DNA of 64,000 nt from Methylomagnum ishizawai (GTDB lineage Bacteria > Pseudomonadota > Gammaproteobacteria > Methylococcales > Methylomonadaceae), in NCBI GenBank assembly GCA_945861705.1, contig CAMAVM010000006.1, positions 1-64,000 of the forward strand, given 5' to 3'. The position numbers were made by a program, and so were the translations under genes. The notes under the pieces are model-generated. The model had not been told where the DNA came from. It worked only from the letters and a program-made list of their open reading frames with translations, and ran no database searches. Positions 1-13,172 of the stretch are shown piece by piece (position 1 is the stretch's first letter; every line of letters starts with the position of its first letter).

Positions 1-148
1 TCAATCTGGTATCTTTGTATCTGGGTTAGCTGTTTATAACCTTTCATAAGCTTCCTCATCTTTGGTCGGATTGAAAAAGCCTTGAACTATATCAGCTAAC
101 CTCTTTCAATCACGTTAAAATGAATTGCACTTATGAGTTGAATCTAAG

Positions 149-1069
149 ATGTATAAATGGGTGGATGAAAAAGGTAACACCTATTTTTCTGACCAAGTAC
201 CGCCAAAACATTCACAACTTCGTCGAGAAACTCTAAGCAAGCAGGGACGGGTAGTTGAAATCACTGATAAGGCGAAAACCAGGTCTGAAGAAGCTCTTGA
301 TCATTTGCTGGCAGCTCTGAAACAGGCGCAGGAAAAGGTCATTAACCAACAGATGTACCATGATAAAGCGCTACGAGTGACTTACAACAAACTAGAGGAC
401 TTGCAAAACAGCTACAATGCCAAGCTGCAAGAGCTGGAAACGGAACAAAAGCTAACCATCAGCAATTTAAAACGCTTGGATAACCAGTTGGAAACCCAAC
501 ATCGGCAAGCGGCTACCCATGAGAGAAATGGTGAAAAAATTCCGCAACAGTTGCTGAACGAAATTAAGGTAACTGAAAAAGAAAGCCAGCTCACTTACGT
601 TAAAATCAGCCAACACATCGAAAAAAAGAATAAGGTGGTCGAACAATTCAATTCCGATATTGCCCGTTATAAGCAATTAACCCAGTCGGCTGAACAGCAA
701 AGAATGGCGAAACAGAAGGAAGAAATCCGAGCAGCCAATGAGTTAGGCGTTTACGTGTGTGAGAATGATGCAGATTGTGAAAAAGCCTGGAAAATTGCGG
801 GTGACTTTATTAGCAAACATTCCACATCGTCCAATAGCACCCAGCCTGAAATTGATTCTTCCAAGTTGATTATGGGGCGAACACCCGACACGGATAATGA
901 TTTGAGTTTGGCCATTTCCAAAATTGATCTGGGTGATAGGAAACAGAAGCTTTTCCTGGACATCCGCTGCCGTGACTCATCTATTGGCGTTGAATTATGC
1001 GCGAGCAAGAAAGTTCAGGATATAAGAGTTGCTTTCAAACGCTATTTGGAAACCAGTTTAGCTGATTAG
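149..1069 (+). CDS. DUF4124-domain coiled-coil protein, no visible signal peptide
   Basis: The protein (306 aa) opens with YKWVDEKGNTYFSDQVPP, the core of the DUF4124 domain usually found just behind a signal peptide in proteobacterial envelope proteins. Residues about 50-210 are rich in Gln, Glu and Lys and look like a long coiled coil. The C-terminal 90 residues contain four Cys (CENDADCEKAW, IRCRDSSIGVELC), suggesting disulfides and an exported location. However, the ATG at 149 places the domain at the very N-terminus, and an in-frame TGA lies at 134-136, so no leader can be added in this frame. Either the start was lost by a frameshift or the gene is damaged. Function unknown. Confidence 0.7.
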   Translation: MYKWVDEKGNTYFSDQVPPKHSQLRRETLSKQGRVVEITDKAKTRSEEALDHLLAALKQAQEKVINQQMYHDKALRVTYNKLEDLQNSYNAKLQELETEQKLTISNLKRLDNQLETQHRQAATHERNGEKIPQQLLNEIKVTEKESQLTYVKISQHIEKKNKVVEQFNSDIARYKQLTQSAEQQRMAKQKEEIRAANELGVYVCENDADCEKAWKIAGDFISKHSTSSNSTQPEIDSSKLIMGRTPDTDNDLSLAISKIDLGDRKQKLFLDIRCRDSSIGVELCASKKVQDIRVAFKRYLETSLAD

Positions 1070-1091
1070 TTGGCTTACAAACTGTTCAAGA

Positions 1092-4545
<3,454 letters not shown>

Positions 4546-4691
4546 TTTTACCTCTATCAAAGTGTCTGGCTAGTGAGGACTTGCTTGTTTTAGCCGCTCA
4601 GGCAGATTTTCAAAGCCTTTGGACTGCTCAAATATAATACTGTGTCCTTAGAAACAACAGCTTATCATGTTCCAAGGTCTCTCTGTGGTTT

Positions 4692-5636
4692 TCACATTTC
4701 AAACCACTTGTCGTTTACGACCCGTTTAAATTGTGCCAATGTTGAGATAAGGCTACGCGTTTCACCTAGTTTAACCGGATAATCGCCTAATGGCTTTTCT
4801 GTCAAAATATCTTTAAATGCCTTAGTAAGCCAGGACATGTCTTGCACAAATAAATCAGACAGCTTCCGGTAGCCCATGACAAAACCTAATGTCACCACCA
4901 AAGCCGGTATTAAAACCACAGCAAACATCAGTGAAAATTCAATTACGCCAGATGAACTGCTGTTGTCGTAATAAAGTTCCCATTCGGTATTTGGCACTTT
5001 AACTGGATCATTATCAAGGTCTTCTGCATCGACTTTTTCACCTGTGGATGCCAACACCAGCTTATCTTGCCTTAACTCGATATAGCCTTTTTCTATTGGA
5101 GTTGCGGACAGTATTCTACCAATAAAATCAAAACTCACACCTGCCAAAACCACGCCTACGACCGCGTTATTTTGCATGATTTTGCGGGCAATAGCCAGAT
5201 GTCTATCTGCACCCATATCGCCCTGAACGGCAGTTGGTTGGTTTTTTTCAAAGGTTTTTCTGACAATATCAAGATCGGCAAAACTCATCCCTGTGGTGGT
5301 CGATTTGCTGGGGTCTCTAGCTTCTGGCAATACGAATTTTATGGACAAGATGCCTGGGAAATGTTCGCTGAGTCTTTTTTCAGCATTTGCCAACAATTTA
5401 GGATTATTTTGGGCAACTGCATTGATAATTTCAGGATCTTGCGCCATTTTATCTAAAATGCTGTCAAGCAGACTTACCTGTTCAGACAGCGTAATAGCTA
5501 CGCCCTTGGTGGTCGCAGAAACCGCGTCCACTTTTGATTGCGAGATAAATATATTGGATAAGATAAAAGCCCCAGAACCCGCAAATATAACCATTAAGAC
5601 ACAAATCAATGCTAATGTGGCAACTAACCGTTCCAT
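4692..5636 (-). CDS. Stand-alone paralogue of the AlgC N-terminal membrane sensor domain
   Basis: This 314-aa protein aligns over its whole length with the first about 315 residues of the phosphomannomutase encoded just downstream. Shared blocks include LDKMAQDP, QGDxGxDRHLAIxRxIMQ, GYxELRQDKL and AFKDILxxKPxGxYPV. It has TM helices at about 7-29 and 232-256 around a likely periplasmic domain, then a short cytoplasmic tail, and no mutase domain. It starts at an ATG with a GAGGG ribosome site upstream and lies 26 bp after dut on the same strand. The pair looks like a tandem duplication. A partner or regulator of the membrane-bound mutase is an inference; a ligand is not known. Confidence 0.85.
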   Translation of the reverse strand: MERLVATLALICVLMVIFAGSGAFILSNIFISQSKVDAVSATTKGVAITLSEQVSLLDSILDKMAQDPEIINAVAQNNPKLLANAEKRLSEHFPGILSIKFVLPEARDPSKSTTTGMSFADLDIVRKTFEKNQPTAVQGDMGADRHLAIARKIMQNNAVVGVVLAGVSFDFIGRILSATPIEKGYIELRQDKLVLASTGEKVDAEDLDNDPVKVPNTEWELYYDNSSSSGVIEFSLMFAVVLIPALVVTLGFVMGYRKLSDLFVQDMSWLTKAFKDILTEKPLGDYPVKLGETRSLISTLAQFKRVVNDKWFEM

Positions 5637-5662
5637 TAATAACCCTCTACCAAAAAAATCAT

Positions 5663-6118
5663 TTAAAGCCGACCCGTATGACCGAAACCACCCTCTGCAC
5701 GGGTGCTTTCATCAAAATCTTTCACTTGCTCCAGCTCGACTTGCACGACTGGCACAAACACCATTTGGGCAATCCGCTCGCCGATGTTGATGGTGAACGC
5801 GGTATTACCGCGATTCCAGCAGGACACAAAAAGCTGACCTTGGTAATCGGAGTCGATCAAACCCACCAAATTACCTAGGACGATGCCGTGTTTATGACCT
5901 AAACCTGATCTTGGCAAGATGATGGCGGCAACATGAGGATCGCCTATATGGATAGCAAGACCCGTCGGAATTAGCAGAGTTTCTCCTGGTTTCAATTCCG
6001 TTGCTTCCGTCAAGCAAGCCCTCAAATCCAATCCGGCGGAACCGGATGTGGCATATTCCGGTAAGGGAATTTCGTTACCGATGCGGCTGTCCAGAATTTT
6101 AAATTCTATTTTTTTCAT
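5663..6118 (-). CDS. dut: Deoxyuridine 5'-triphosphate nucleotidohydrolase (dUTPase)
   Basis: Hydrolyses dUTP to dUMP and pyrophosphate, keeping uracil out of DNA and feeding thymidylate synthesis. All the trimeric dUTPase motifs are visible: [45 protein letters not shown] and the C-terminal [10 protein letters not shown] arm that closes over the active site. The ATG at 6118 ([10 protein letters not shown]) matches the usual N-terminus; an earlier in-frame start at 6133 would add five residues. The gene overlaps the 3' end of coaBC by 20 bp, implying translational coupling. Confidence 0.97.
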   Translation of the reverse strand: MKKIEFKILDSRIGNEIPLPEYATSGSAGLDLRACLTEATELKPGETLLIPTGLAIHIGDPHVAAIILPRSGLGHKHGIVLGNLVGLIDSDYQGQLFVSCWNRGNTAFTINIGERIAQMVFVPVVQVELEQVKDFDESTRAEGGFGHTGRL

Positions 6119-7322
6119 TAAATCTTGTTGCAATTAGGTTGATAAGCAGTTTAGCCAATGGGTTTTTATCCATCATCGCAAAGGATGCGTGGCCGTTATC
6201 CCAGAATACTTCCAAGGCATTTTGTTCGCTATCGAAACCGCCTTGTTCCTGACCTACCCAGTTGGCGGCGATCATATCGACATTCTTTTTACGCAGTTTT
6301 TCTTGTGCATAAGCATGAAGATCATTGGTTTCCGCCGCAAAACCGACGGTAAACGGTGCATTAGGTAATCGCGCGACCTCGGCTAATATATCTTTCGTTT
6401 GATGCAAAATTAGGCTGGTTTGCTCGGTATGTTTCTTGATTTTGGCTGTTTCCATCGCGACTGGACTGTAATCGGCAACAGCGGCTGCGCCTATGTAAAT
6501 ATCGTTGTTACCCGCATGGGAAAGCACCGCAGTATACATTTGCGCGGCAGTTTCTATCTGCACAAGTTCAAGATTAGTCGGTGCAGCTAAATTAACTGAC
6601 CCACTTACCAAAGTTACATTTGCCCCAGCCTGCAATGCGGCACGGGCAAGTGCGTAGCCCATTTTTCCAGAACTTCGATTGGTGATGTAACGCACGGGAT
6701 CAATGTATTCCCGCGTTGGACCTGCGCTGATTAACACCTTAACACCCTGTAGAACGCCCGTTTTTGACTCCGCCAATAAGTGTCGACATATTTCAGCAGG
6801 TTCTGCCATGCGCCCATAACCCGTCTCGCCACAAGCTTGATCGCCAGCATTCGGGCCAATAAAGCTGATTCCATAACTTTCCAGTTTTCGGATATTGTCT
6901 TGGGTTATCGTCTTATTCCACATCGCTTGATTCATGGCAGGAGTCATAAAAATAGGGCAAGTGGCAGCCAGGAATAAGGTAGATACTAAATCATCCGCCA
7001 AACCGTGTGCGCATTTCGCAATCGTGTTTGCGGTAGCGGGAGCAATAATTACAACATCTGCCCAACGCGCCAGATTGATATGCCCCATCGCATTTTCTTC
7101 ATCAATATCAAGCAATTCCGTATGCACCGGATTACCCGATAAGGCTTGGAAAGTCAAAGGACTGACAAATTCCCGTGCGGAATGGGTCATCACTACCCGC
7201 ACGTCACAGCCTTGTTTGCGTAATAATCTGACTAATTCAGCAGACTTATAGGCAGCGATTCCGCCGCAAATAGCCAATAAAACGTGTTTTTTAATGGGAG
7301 TTTCCAAATTTTTTACGGTCAC
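6099..7322 (-). CDS. coaBC: Bifunctional phosphopantothenoylcysteine decarboxylase / phosphopantothenate-cysteine ligase
   Basis: Two consecutive steps of coenzyme A synthesis in one 407-aa protein. The N-terminal half is the FMN-dependent CoaC decarboxylase ([18 protein letters not shown], the active-site helix around HINLARWAD, and PAMNQAMW). The C-terminal half is the CoaB ligase ([20 protein letters not shown] and AAAVADYSP). The start is GTG at 7322; no later start keeps the CoaC N-terminal strand. It is first in the coaBC-dut-sensor-algC-argB series and diverges from radC, as in many gammaproteobacteria. Confidence 0.97.
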   Translation of the reverse strand: MTVKNLETPIKKHVLLAICGGIAAYKSAELVRLLRKQGCDVRVVMTHSAREFVSPLTFQALSGNPVHTELLDIDEENAMGHINLARWADVVIIAPATANTIAKCAHGLADDLVSTLFLAATCPIFMTPAMNQAMWNKTITQDNIRKLESYGISFIGPNAGDQACGETGYGRMAEPAEICRHLLAESKTGVLQGVKVLISAGPTREYIDPVRYITNRSSGKMGYALARAALQAGANVTLVSGSVNLAAPTNLELVQIETAAQMYTAVLSHAGNNDIYIGAAAVADYSPVAMETAKIKKHTEQTSLILHQTKDILAEVARLPNAPFTVGFAAETNDLHAYAQEKLRKKNVDMIAANWVGQEQGGFDSEQNALEVFWDNGHASFAMMDKNPLAKLLINLIATRFNEKNRI

Positions 7323-7382
7323 AACGTAATGGCAAGTATAGACAAATTCTTCTATGCTTAAGTTTTATTTGCTGGAATTGTG

Positions 7383-8057
7383 ATGGCTATCAAAGATTGG
7401 CCTGCGGATGACAGGCCACGGGAAAAACTGTTAAGGCGTGGACCCAGTGCGTTGACGGATGCTGAACTGCTCGCCATATTTTTACGAACCGGCACAACGG
7501 GGAAGTCGGCGGTCGATTTGGCTCGTGAGTTACTCGATCATTTCGGCTCGTTGAAAGCCTTGCTCAGTGCTGATCAACACCAGTTTTGCCTAGGTCACGG
7601 CCTAGGAGAAGCCAAATATACCCAGTTACAGGCCGTATTGGAAATGGCAAAACGCCATTTTAAAGAGTCATTGCAACGCGGCGATGTCTTAAGCAGCCCA
7701 GACATTACCCGCGCTTACCTCAGTGCTCAATTGCGCGGCTATAATTATGAAGTGTTTGCTTGTTTGTTTCTCGACAACCAAAACCGCGTCATCGAATTGA
7801 ACGAACTATTCCGTGGCACAATAGACGCTGCTAGCGTTTATCCCAGGGAAGTTGCCAAACTGGCGTTGCACCACAATGCCGCTGCCGTCATTTTTGCCCA
7901 TAACCACCCTTCCGGCATTGCTGAACCCAGCCCAGCCGACAAGTACATCACCGATAAACTCAGACAAGGCTTGGCGTTGTTTGATATTAGGGTATTGGAT
8001 CATTTCATTATTGGTGATGGAGAACCGTATTCGTTTGCCGAGCATGGTTTGATTTGA
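7383..8057 (+). CDS. radC: RadC family protein (UPF0758, JAMM-like domain)
   Basis: A 224-aa RadC homologue. The N-terminal part holds a helix-hairpin-helix-like segment ([15 protein letters not shown] and [11 protein letters not shown]). The C-terminal JAB/JAMM-like domain carries the metal motif AHNHPSG followed by Asp in PSPADKYIT. RadC was named for DNA repair, but its real biochemical role is unsettled. The ATG at 7383 is preferred over an adjoining GTG at 7380. It diverges from coaBC with a 60-bp gap and converges on purC. Confidence 0.95.
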   Translation: MAIKDWPADDRPREKLLRRGPSALTDAELLAIFLRTGTTGKSAVDLARELLDHFGSLKALLSADQHQFCLGHGLGEAKYTQLQAVLEMAKRHFKESLQRGDVLSSPDITRAYLSAQLRGYNYEVFACLFLDNQNRVIELNELFRGTIDAASVYPREVAKLALHHNAAAVIFAHNHPSGIAEPSPADKYITDKLRQGLALFDIRVLDHFIIGDGEPYSFAEHGLI

Positions 8058-8071
8058 TTGCTTTGATTGAC

Positions 8072-8965
8072 TCAGCTTCCCGTCAAAACAGCTTCTGCTT
8101 CTCGATATTTAGCGGCACAATGCGCCAGCACTTCCGGCGGCAAATGCGGCCCAGGCGCGGTTTTGTCCCAATCCAGGGTTTCCAGGTAATCGCGGACATA
8201 CTGTTTGTCGAAGCTGGGTGGGCTGATGCCAACCTGGTACTGGTCTGCCGGCCAGAACCGCGATGAATCCGGCGTTAATACTTCATCGATCACATGTAGC
8301 ACGCCTTCCTCATCGACACCGAACTCAAATTTGGTATCAGCAATGATAATGCCGCGTTCTCTGGCGTATTCAGCGGCTTCTTTGTAGAGCTTTAAACTGG
8401 TGTCGCGCACTTGTTCTGCCAGATTTTGCCCCAATAATACGACTGTTTGTTCAAAAGAAACATTTTCATCATGCTGGTCTGCCGCAGCTTTGGTGGAGGG
8501 CGTGTAGATAGCTTCCGGCAATTGCTGTGCTTGCTGCAAGCCTTTAGCCAAGGCAATACCGCACACAGCACCGGAGTTAAGGTAATCTTTCCAGCCAGAA
8601 CCGATAAGATAACCGCGTACTATGGCCTCAACGGGCAAGGGTTTCAGCAATTTCACTACGGTGGCACGACCTTCAATTTGTGCGCGTTCGGCGGCATCAG
8701 GCACAATGTCGGATAAGGGAATCGTAGCCAAATGATTAGGTATGATATGGCTTAGCTTGTCAAACCAGAAGTTAGAAATACGGGTTAACATCAGCCCTTT
8801 ACCAGGGATTGGGTCTGGCAAGATAACGTCAAACGCGGACAGCCTGTCTGTTGCTACGATCAGCATGTGGTGGTCGTCAACATGGTAAATATCCCGTACT
8901 TTACCCCGCGCACGCAGTGTTAATGATGGTAAGTTTGATTGAAACAGCGCTTCTGGAGCGTTCAT
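8072..8965 (-). CDS. purC: Phosphoribosylaminoimidazole-succinocarboxamide synthase (SAICAR synthase)
   Basis: Joins CAIR and aspartate using ATP in de novo purine synthesis. At 297 aa this is the longer PurC form, larger than the about 237-aa E. coli enzyme. Visible motifs are [20 protein letters not shown] at the N-terminus, [22 protein letters not shown] and [20 protein letters not shown], followed by [13 protein letters not shown]. It is monocistronic here and convergent with radC, 14 bp apart. Confidence 0.97.
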   Translation of the reverse strand: MNAPEALFQSNLPSLTLRARGKVRDIYHVDDHHMLIVATDRLSAFDVILPDPIPGKGLMLTRISNFWFDKLSHIIPNHLATIPLSDIVPDAAERAQIEGRATVVKLLKPLPVEAIVRGYLIGSGWKDYLNSGAVCGIALAKGLQQAQQLPEAIYTPSTKAAADQHDENVSFEQTVVLLGQNLAEQVRDTSLKLYKEAAEYARERGIIIADTKFEFGVDEEGVLHVIDEVLTPDSSRFWPADQYQVGISPPSFDKQYVRDYLETLDWDKTAPGPHLPPEVLAHCAAKYREAEAVLTGS

Positions 8966-9077
8966 GAAACCTCAATTAATTAGTAGTGTTGTGAACTTTA
9001 AGCAAGATAGAATGATTAGGGCAGATACCTTAGGTGTGATTTTAGCATTATTTACGGCGTAAGCAGGACAGGTGTTG

Positions 9078-9923
9078 ATGAGTTGGTTGGGCAAATTTAT
9101 AGGCGGTGCGTTTGGTTTTATGCTGGGTGGGCCATTAGGCGCAATTTTGGGTGCATCCTTGGGCCATCAATTCGATATTGGCATGATACGCATGGAAAAT
9201 ATCGAATCGCTTAGACCAGGCGACCAGCACCGTGTGCAAATGGCGTTTTTTACCGCCACCTTTTCGGTGATGGGGCATATTGCTAAAGCAGATGGGCGGA
9301 TTTCACCGGAAGAAATATCGTTGGCGAATCGGATTATGGATCAAATGTCCATTTCTGGTGAAATGCGAACCACGGCAATTAACCTTTTTGAACAAGGGAA
9401 AAATGCGAACTTTCCCTTGGATGACGTGTTAGCCCAGTTTTACCAGGAATGTCATCGTCGTACCGACCTTATTCGCATGTTTCTGGAAATTCAAATCCAG
9501 GAAGCCTTGGCAGATGGGGCTATGGATAGCAAAGAAGAAAAGCTGTTGCTACATATATGCAGTCAACTTCGAGTCTCCCATTTTGACTACGAACGCTTGA
9601 AAATGCGGGTGCTTGCCCAGCAACGCTTTCAAAATCGTGATTATCAATACCAAGATCAGGGTCAATACCAACGGCAACGTCAACACCAACAACCCTACCG
9701 CCGAGAACAATCCAGCTTGCAAGATGCTTACGAAGTGCTGGGCTTGACCTCATCAGCCAGTGATGAGGAAGTCAAAAAAGCCTATCGCCGCTTAATGAGC
9801 CAAAACCATCCTGACAAGCTGGTGGCAAAAGGTTTGCCGGAGGAAATGATGAAACTTGCCAAGGAAAAAACCCAAAAAATCACCAAGGCTTATGAAACCG
9901 TCCAGCAATCCAGGAAAAAATGA
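9078..9923 (+). CDS. djlA: DjlA-like co-chaperone: TerB-like domain plus C-terminal J domain
   Basis: The N-terminus is a glycine-zipper membrane segment (GKFIGGAFGFMLGGPLGAIL), as in DjlA, which sits in the inner membrane facing the cytoplasm. Residues about 55-180 form a TerB/DjlA central domain (AKADGRISPEEI, ALADGAMDSKEEKLL). A Gln-rich linker (about 190-215) precedes a J domain (DAYEVLGL, and NHPDK with the HPD motif that stimulates DnaK). I use the ATG at 9078; the GTG at 9072 would add two residues. Family members are 270-290 aa, which fits 281. Confidence 0.93.
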   Translation: MSWLGKFIGGAFGFMLGGPLGAILGASLGHQFDIGMIRMENIESLRPGDQHRVQMAFFTATFSVMGHIAKADGRISPEEISLANRIMDQMSISGEMRTTAINLFEQGKNANFPLDDVLAQFYQECHRRTDLIRMFLEIQIQEALADGAMDSKEEKLLLHICSQLRVSHFDYERLKMRVLAQQRFQNRDYQYQDQGQYQRQRQHQQPYRREQSSLQDAYEVLGLTSSASDEEVKKAYRRLMSQNHPDKLVAKGLPEEMMKLAKEKTQKITKAYETVQQSRKK

Positions 9924-9938
9924 ATACAATCAAAGACC

Positions 9939-10613
9939 TCAACGCGTACCGAACACCACAATCGTCTTGCCATGTGCGGAAATTAGGCCCTTATCTTCCA
10001 TTTCTTTCATAACCCGTCCGGCCATTTCCCTTGAGCAACCCACAATACGGCCAATTTCCTGACGGGTGATGTACAGTTGCATACCCTTGGGATGGGTCAT
10101 GGCATCGGGTTCTTGGCATAAGTCCAACAAGGCACGGGCAATGCGTCCTTCGACATCCATAAAAGCCAAATCACTGAATTTCCTGCTGGTTTTTAACAGT
10201 CGTCCAGCCAGTTGTTCTCCCATCATAAGGAGTATATCGGGGGCGTACTCCAACAGTTCTTTCCTGAGTACCTGTTGGAAACGCAAGTAACTTATTTCCG
10301 CCAATTGGCATTGGGTACGGGTCATTATCGTCACATTACGGGTTTCGGAACCTTTGAAAACGCCAATCGTGCCAATAAAATCATGCTTATTGAGATAGGC
10401 CAGCACCAGTTCCTGGTCATTATCCGCATCTTCATTTTCCACGCTAATACTGACAGAGCCATCGACAATATAGTGCAATCGGTCACCCAAATCGCCTGGC
10501 CTGAATACGATGGTTTTCGGGGGATAAGTCTTTACGTGGCAATAATGCAGCAACAGTTCCATCACTTTCTTATAAGGTTCTTCGTGCGGCGTAACGGTCA
10601 TAATGATTACCAT
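9939..10613 (-). CDS. crp: CRP-family cyclic nucleotide-responsive transcription regulator
   Basis: 224 aa with an N-terminal cyclic-nucleotide-binding beta-roll (FRPGDLGDRLHYIVDGSVSI, FIGTIGVF), a long dimer helix and a C-terminal winged helix-turn-helix (ITRQEIGRIVGCSREMAGRVMK, about residues 181-203) that closely matches the CRP recognition helix. This suggests TGTGA-type half-sites, although none stands out next to this gene. The pocket lacks the exact SGE-R-S pattern of E. coli CRP, so the ligand should not be assumed. A second start (MTVTPHEE, 10601) is possible. Divergent from the OsmC gene, as crp and yhfA are in E. coli. Confidence 0.88.
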   Translation of the reverse strand: MVIIMTVTPHEEPYKKVMELLLHYCHVKTYPPKTIVFRPGDLGDRLHYIVDGSVSISVENEDADNDQELVLAYLNKHDFIGTIGVFKGSETRNVTIMTRTQCQLAEISYLRFQQVLRKELLEYAPDILLMMGEQLAGRLLKTSRKFSDLAFMDVEGRIARALLDLCQEPDAMTHPKGMQLYITRQEIGRIVGCSREMAGRVMKEMEDKGLISAHGKTIVVFGTR

Positions 10614-10738
10614 CCAAAATAAGTAAGGTTATAAATTTGCATAACCGTATACAGTCTAGCAAAAAAAACCACATCGATGCTCTATCATGCAGTAATTCTA
10701 TGCTACCCTATGCGTCATTTTTTCATACAGGCTAGACC

Positions 10739-11155
10739 ATGCAGGCAACAATAAAGTGGGTGGATGGCATGATGTTTGTTGGCGAGACCGGTAGTGGCCA
10801 CGCCATCGTCATGGATGGCCCACCCGACCACGGTGGTCGAAATATGGGTATCCGTCCTCTGGAATTGCTGTTACTCGGCGTAGGTTCGTGTTCATCAATT
10901 GATGTTGTGCAGATTTTGCAGAAAGGTAGGAACAATGTAACTGACTGCGTGACCGAAGTTACCGCAGAACGAGTCGATGCCATTCCCAGTGTGTTCAGCA
11001 AGATACACCTGCATTTTATTGTTAGTGGCAAGGATTTAAAAGCGGCTGCGGTCGAGCGAGCGGTTAAATTGTCTGCGGAAAAGTATTGCTCTGCCTCAAT
11101 CATGCTGGGTAAGGCAGTGGACATCACCCATGATTTTGAAGTAATCGAGGTTTAA
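10739..11155 (+). CDS. OsmC-family protein, YhfA type
   Basis: A 138-aa OsmC/Ohr fold protein. It carries the [11 protein letters not shown]-like helix (here [20 protein letters not shown]) with a single Cys (SCSSID) and a second Cys near [10 protein letters not shown], the two positions of the peroxidatic pair in this superfamily. The closest pattern I recognise is YhfA, the OsmC-like protein adjacent to crp in Enterobacteria, whose substrate is not established. Thiol-dependent peroxide reduction is a family inference. Confidence 0.88.
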   Translation: MQATIKWVDGMMFVGETGSGHAIVMDGPPDHGGRNMGIRPLELLLLGVGSCSSIDVVQILQKGRNNVTDCVTEVTAERVDAIPSVFSKIHLHFIVSGKDLKAAAVERAVKLSAEKYCSASIMLGKAVDITHDFEVIEV

Positions 11156-11159
11156 TGCG

Positions 11160-11975
11160 TTGAATAAATTGCAGTTGCACGGCTTTAATAACCTGACCAA
11201 GTCATTAAGTTTCAATATTTATGATATTTGCTACGCCCCTGCGGAGCAACAGCAAGCCTATATCGAATACATTGATGAGGCTTATAACGCCGATAGATTG
11301 ACACAAATTCTCAAGGATGTTGCCGATATTATTGGCGCACAAATCCTGAATATTGCTCTTCAAGATTATGATCCGCAGGGTGCTAGCGTCACCATGCTGA
11401 TTTCCGAAGGCGATGTTGCACCACCGGCCAATATGAACAGCCAGACCCCAGGGCCATTGCCTGAAACCGTCCTCGCGCATCTGGATAAGAGCCATATCAC
11501 CGTCCACACTTATCCTGAAAGCCATCCCGACAGCGGTATCAGCACCTTTCGTGCAGATATTGACGTGTCTACCTGTGGTCGGATTTCGCCATTAAAAGCC
11601 CTGAATTACCTGATCCACCGTTTTGAGTCTGATGTTGTGATTATGGATTACCGAGTACGTGGTTTTACCCGCGATATAACCGGAAAAAAACACTTTATAG
11701 ATCACAATATTACCTCAATACAAAACTATATTGCCAAAGACACACAAGAAGATTATCAGATGATTGATGTCAATGTGTACCAGGAAAACATTTTTCACAC
11801 CAAAATGATGCTCAAAGAGACCGAACTTGAGAATTATTTATTCGAAAAAGAAAGCAATTTATCGGAAGAACAAAAGGTCGAAATCGAAAAAAAGTTGCAC
11901 AGAGAAGTAACCGAAATTTTTTACGGGCATAATTACCGCCGCCAAAAAATTAAAGTGGCGGATTCAGCACCGTAA
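11160..11975 (+). CDS. speD: S-adenosylmethionine decarboxylase proenzyme
   Basis: Makes decarboxylated SAM, the aminopropyl donor for spermidine. The 271-aa length and sequence fit the enterobacterial-type SpeD. Self-cleavage is expected at Lys110-Ser111 ([14 protein letters not shown]), turning Ser111 into the pyruvoyl cofactor. [19 protein letters not shown] carries the catalytic Cys. The start codon is an unusual TTG at 11160, preceded by GAGG at 11147-11150 at good spacing; no in-frame ATG lies nearby. It begins 4 bp after the OsmC gene stop, so the two are probably co-transcribed. Confidence 0.95.
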   Translation: MNKLQLHGFNNLTKSLSFNIYDICYAPAEQQQAYIEYIDEAYNADRLTQILKDVADIIGAQILNIALQDYDPQGASVTMLISEGDVAPPANMNSQTPGPLPETVLAHLDKSHITVHTYPESHPDSGISTFRADIDVSTCGRISPLKALNYLIHRFESDVVIMDYRVRGFTRDITGKKHFIDHNITSIQNYIAKDTQEDYQMIDVNVYQENIFHTKMMLKETELENYLFEKESNLSEEQKVEIEKKLHREVTEIFYGHNYRRQKIKVADSAP

Positions 11976-12018
11976 AGGTTTCAATGTTGACAATTGTAAA
12001 TGGGATGATCTGGTTAAA

Positions 12019-12474
12019 TTACGCCTTCCAATCCGCTAACGCATTAACAATCCGTTCATATTCATCCTGCTTAGGTCTGTAAAGGTATAGGCCTAAAGCC
12101 GAAAGCCCCAAAAATATGTATAGGGTATTAAAATCATCGCCCAACATAAACATCACGAAACCCAGCAACCCAACGCTTTCAACTAACAGCATCGAGACAA
12201 TAACGGTCAGCAAATACCGGCTTTTTGCCGATTTATTGCCTGGCATGGTTTGGTTTAAGCGAAGTTGGATATGGCGGATTAAATTGGTTATCGGAAAAGC
12301 GACAATGGCAATGATATAAAAGCTTGTCCTGAATACTACTCGCCGTTCTTCTGGCAAAGGTTCTTGCAACTCATGACCAAATTGGTAACAGATGAACAGG
12401 TAAATCATCAACGTCAGCAACATCATACCGACAACAATCCAATGCGGTAAAAGCGCGTTTTTTTCAATTTTCAA
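12019..12474 (-). CDS. Hypothetical four-helix membrane protein
   Basis: I do not recognise a family. The 151-aa protein has hydrophobic helices at about 12-30, 50-65, 88-108 and 113-131, short basic loops, and a soluble C-terminal tail (RPKQDEYERIVNALADWKA). It converges on speD, separated by 43 bp, and stands alone. Reading frame, ATG start and codon use look normal for this genome, so it is probably a real inner-membrane protein. Confidence 0.7.
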   Translation of the reverse strand: MKIEKNALLPHWIVVGMMLLTLMIYLFICYQFGHELQEPLPEERRVVFRTSFYIIAIVAFPITNLIRHIQLRLNQTMPGNKSAKSRYLLTVIVSMLLVESVGLLGFVMFMLGDDFNTLYIFLGLSALGLYLYRPKQDEYERIVNALADWKA

Positions 12475-12868
12475 ACTGACACTCCCTTGATTTTGGACTG
12501 CTGATTATAACCGCATAATGCTTGAAATTAGTCTTAATGCCCCAAGCTATAAAATATTGGATAGTGCAATTAACCTAACTTGGTGAGCGTCCACAAAGGT
12601 GTCAAAGCCGTCACATTGGTTGTTTTCCGGTGGATGCGGTGAGGTACGAACCCATCGTTCGCGTCATTCCCTTGCCGTAATGTCCGGCAATTCGATTTCA
12701 TTGCCCCAACTTTCTGGATAGATCCCTTGTGCTACATAGCTATGAAAGCTGGAATGCGGTCAGCCCGTGGGTTGGTAAACCCAGCTATCATTGACTGTGC
12801 TGGGTTTCGTACCTCAACCTAGCCTACGGAAATAACATATAACATTCCGCACAAAATAAACTTGATTA
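12475..12868. repeat. Non-coding stretch with a MITE-like inverted repeat
   Basis: No gene is visible in about 390 bp. GAGGTACGAACCCA at 12641-12654 is the near-perfect inverse of TGGGTTTCGTACCTC at 12801-12815 (one mismatch), about 146 bp apart. A secondary inverted pair, CCCAGC at 12780-12785 against GCTGGG at 12799-12804, lies at the right end. This looks like a small non-autonomous element or decayed repeat. Confidence 0.5.
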
Positions 12869-12870
12869 AA

Positions 12871-12888
12871 CGTACGATATAACGTACT
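12871..12888 (+). promoter_or_regulatory. Candidate YefM-YoeB operator (two CGTAC cores)
   Basis: CGTACG at 12871-12876 and CGTACT at 12883-12888 have centres 12 bp apart and lie about 40-55 bp before the antitoxin ATG. The E. coli yefM operator has two palindromes with a TGTACA core at similar spacing (from memory). Here the GTAC core is kept with different flanks. Confidence 0.4.
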
Positions 12889-12925
12889 TTAGCCTAACTA
12901 TATTGCTAAACCTTAGGTAAAAATC

Positions 12926-13168
12926 ATGCAAACATTATCTGCCAGTGCCGCCCGCACTAATCTTTATCGCTTAATAGACGAGGCTAGCAGTTCGCATCAG
13001 CCTGTGGTAATTACTGGCAAGCGCGGCAATGCGGTGTTAATTTCGCAAGAAGATTGGTCTGCCATTCAAGAAACGTTGTTTTTGGTGTCGATTCCTAATA
13101 TGCGTGAATCGATTCGTGAAGGCATGAATACGTCTGCAAGCGAGCTTTCAAGTCAGTTAGATTGGTAA
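12926..13168 (+). CDS. yefM: Type II antitoxin, YefM/Phd family
   Basis: An 80-aa Phd/YefM antitoxin. The N-terminus (MQTLSASAARTNLYRLIDEA) is the DNA-binding and dimerising fold; ITGKRGNAVLISQEDWSAIQETLFLVS is the family signature; the C-terminal tail wraps the toxin. It represses its own operon and neutralises the downstream YoeB-like RNase. The toxin starts 4 bp after its stop, so the genes are coupled. Confidence 0.94.
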   Translation: MQTLSASAARTNLYRLIDEASSSHQPVVITGKRGNAVLISQEDWSAIQETLFLVSIPNMRESIREGMNTSASELSSQLDW

Positions 13169-13172
13169 GGCA

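Noticed and set aside
5293-5790. 165-codon plus-strand frame across the sensor paralogue and dut
   Set aside because: Opposite two supported genes and their junction.
10614-10738. CRP autoregulatory site between crp and the OsmC gene
   Set aside because: No TGTGA-N6-TCACA-like sequence is present in this gap.
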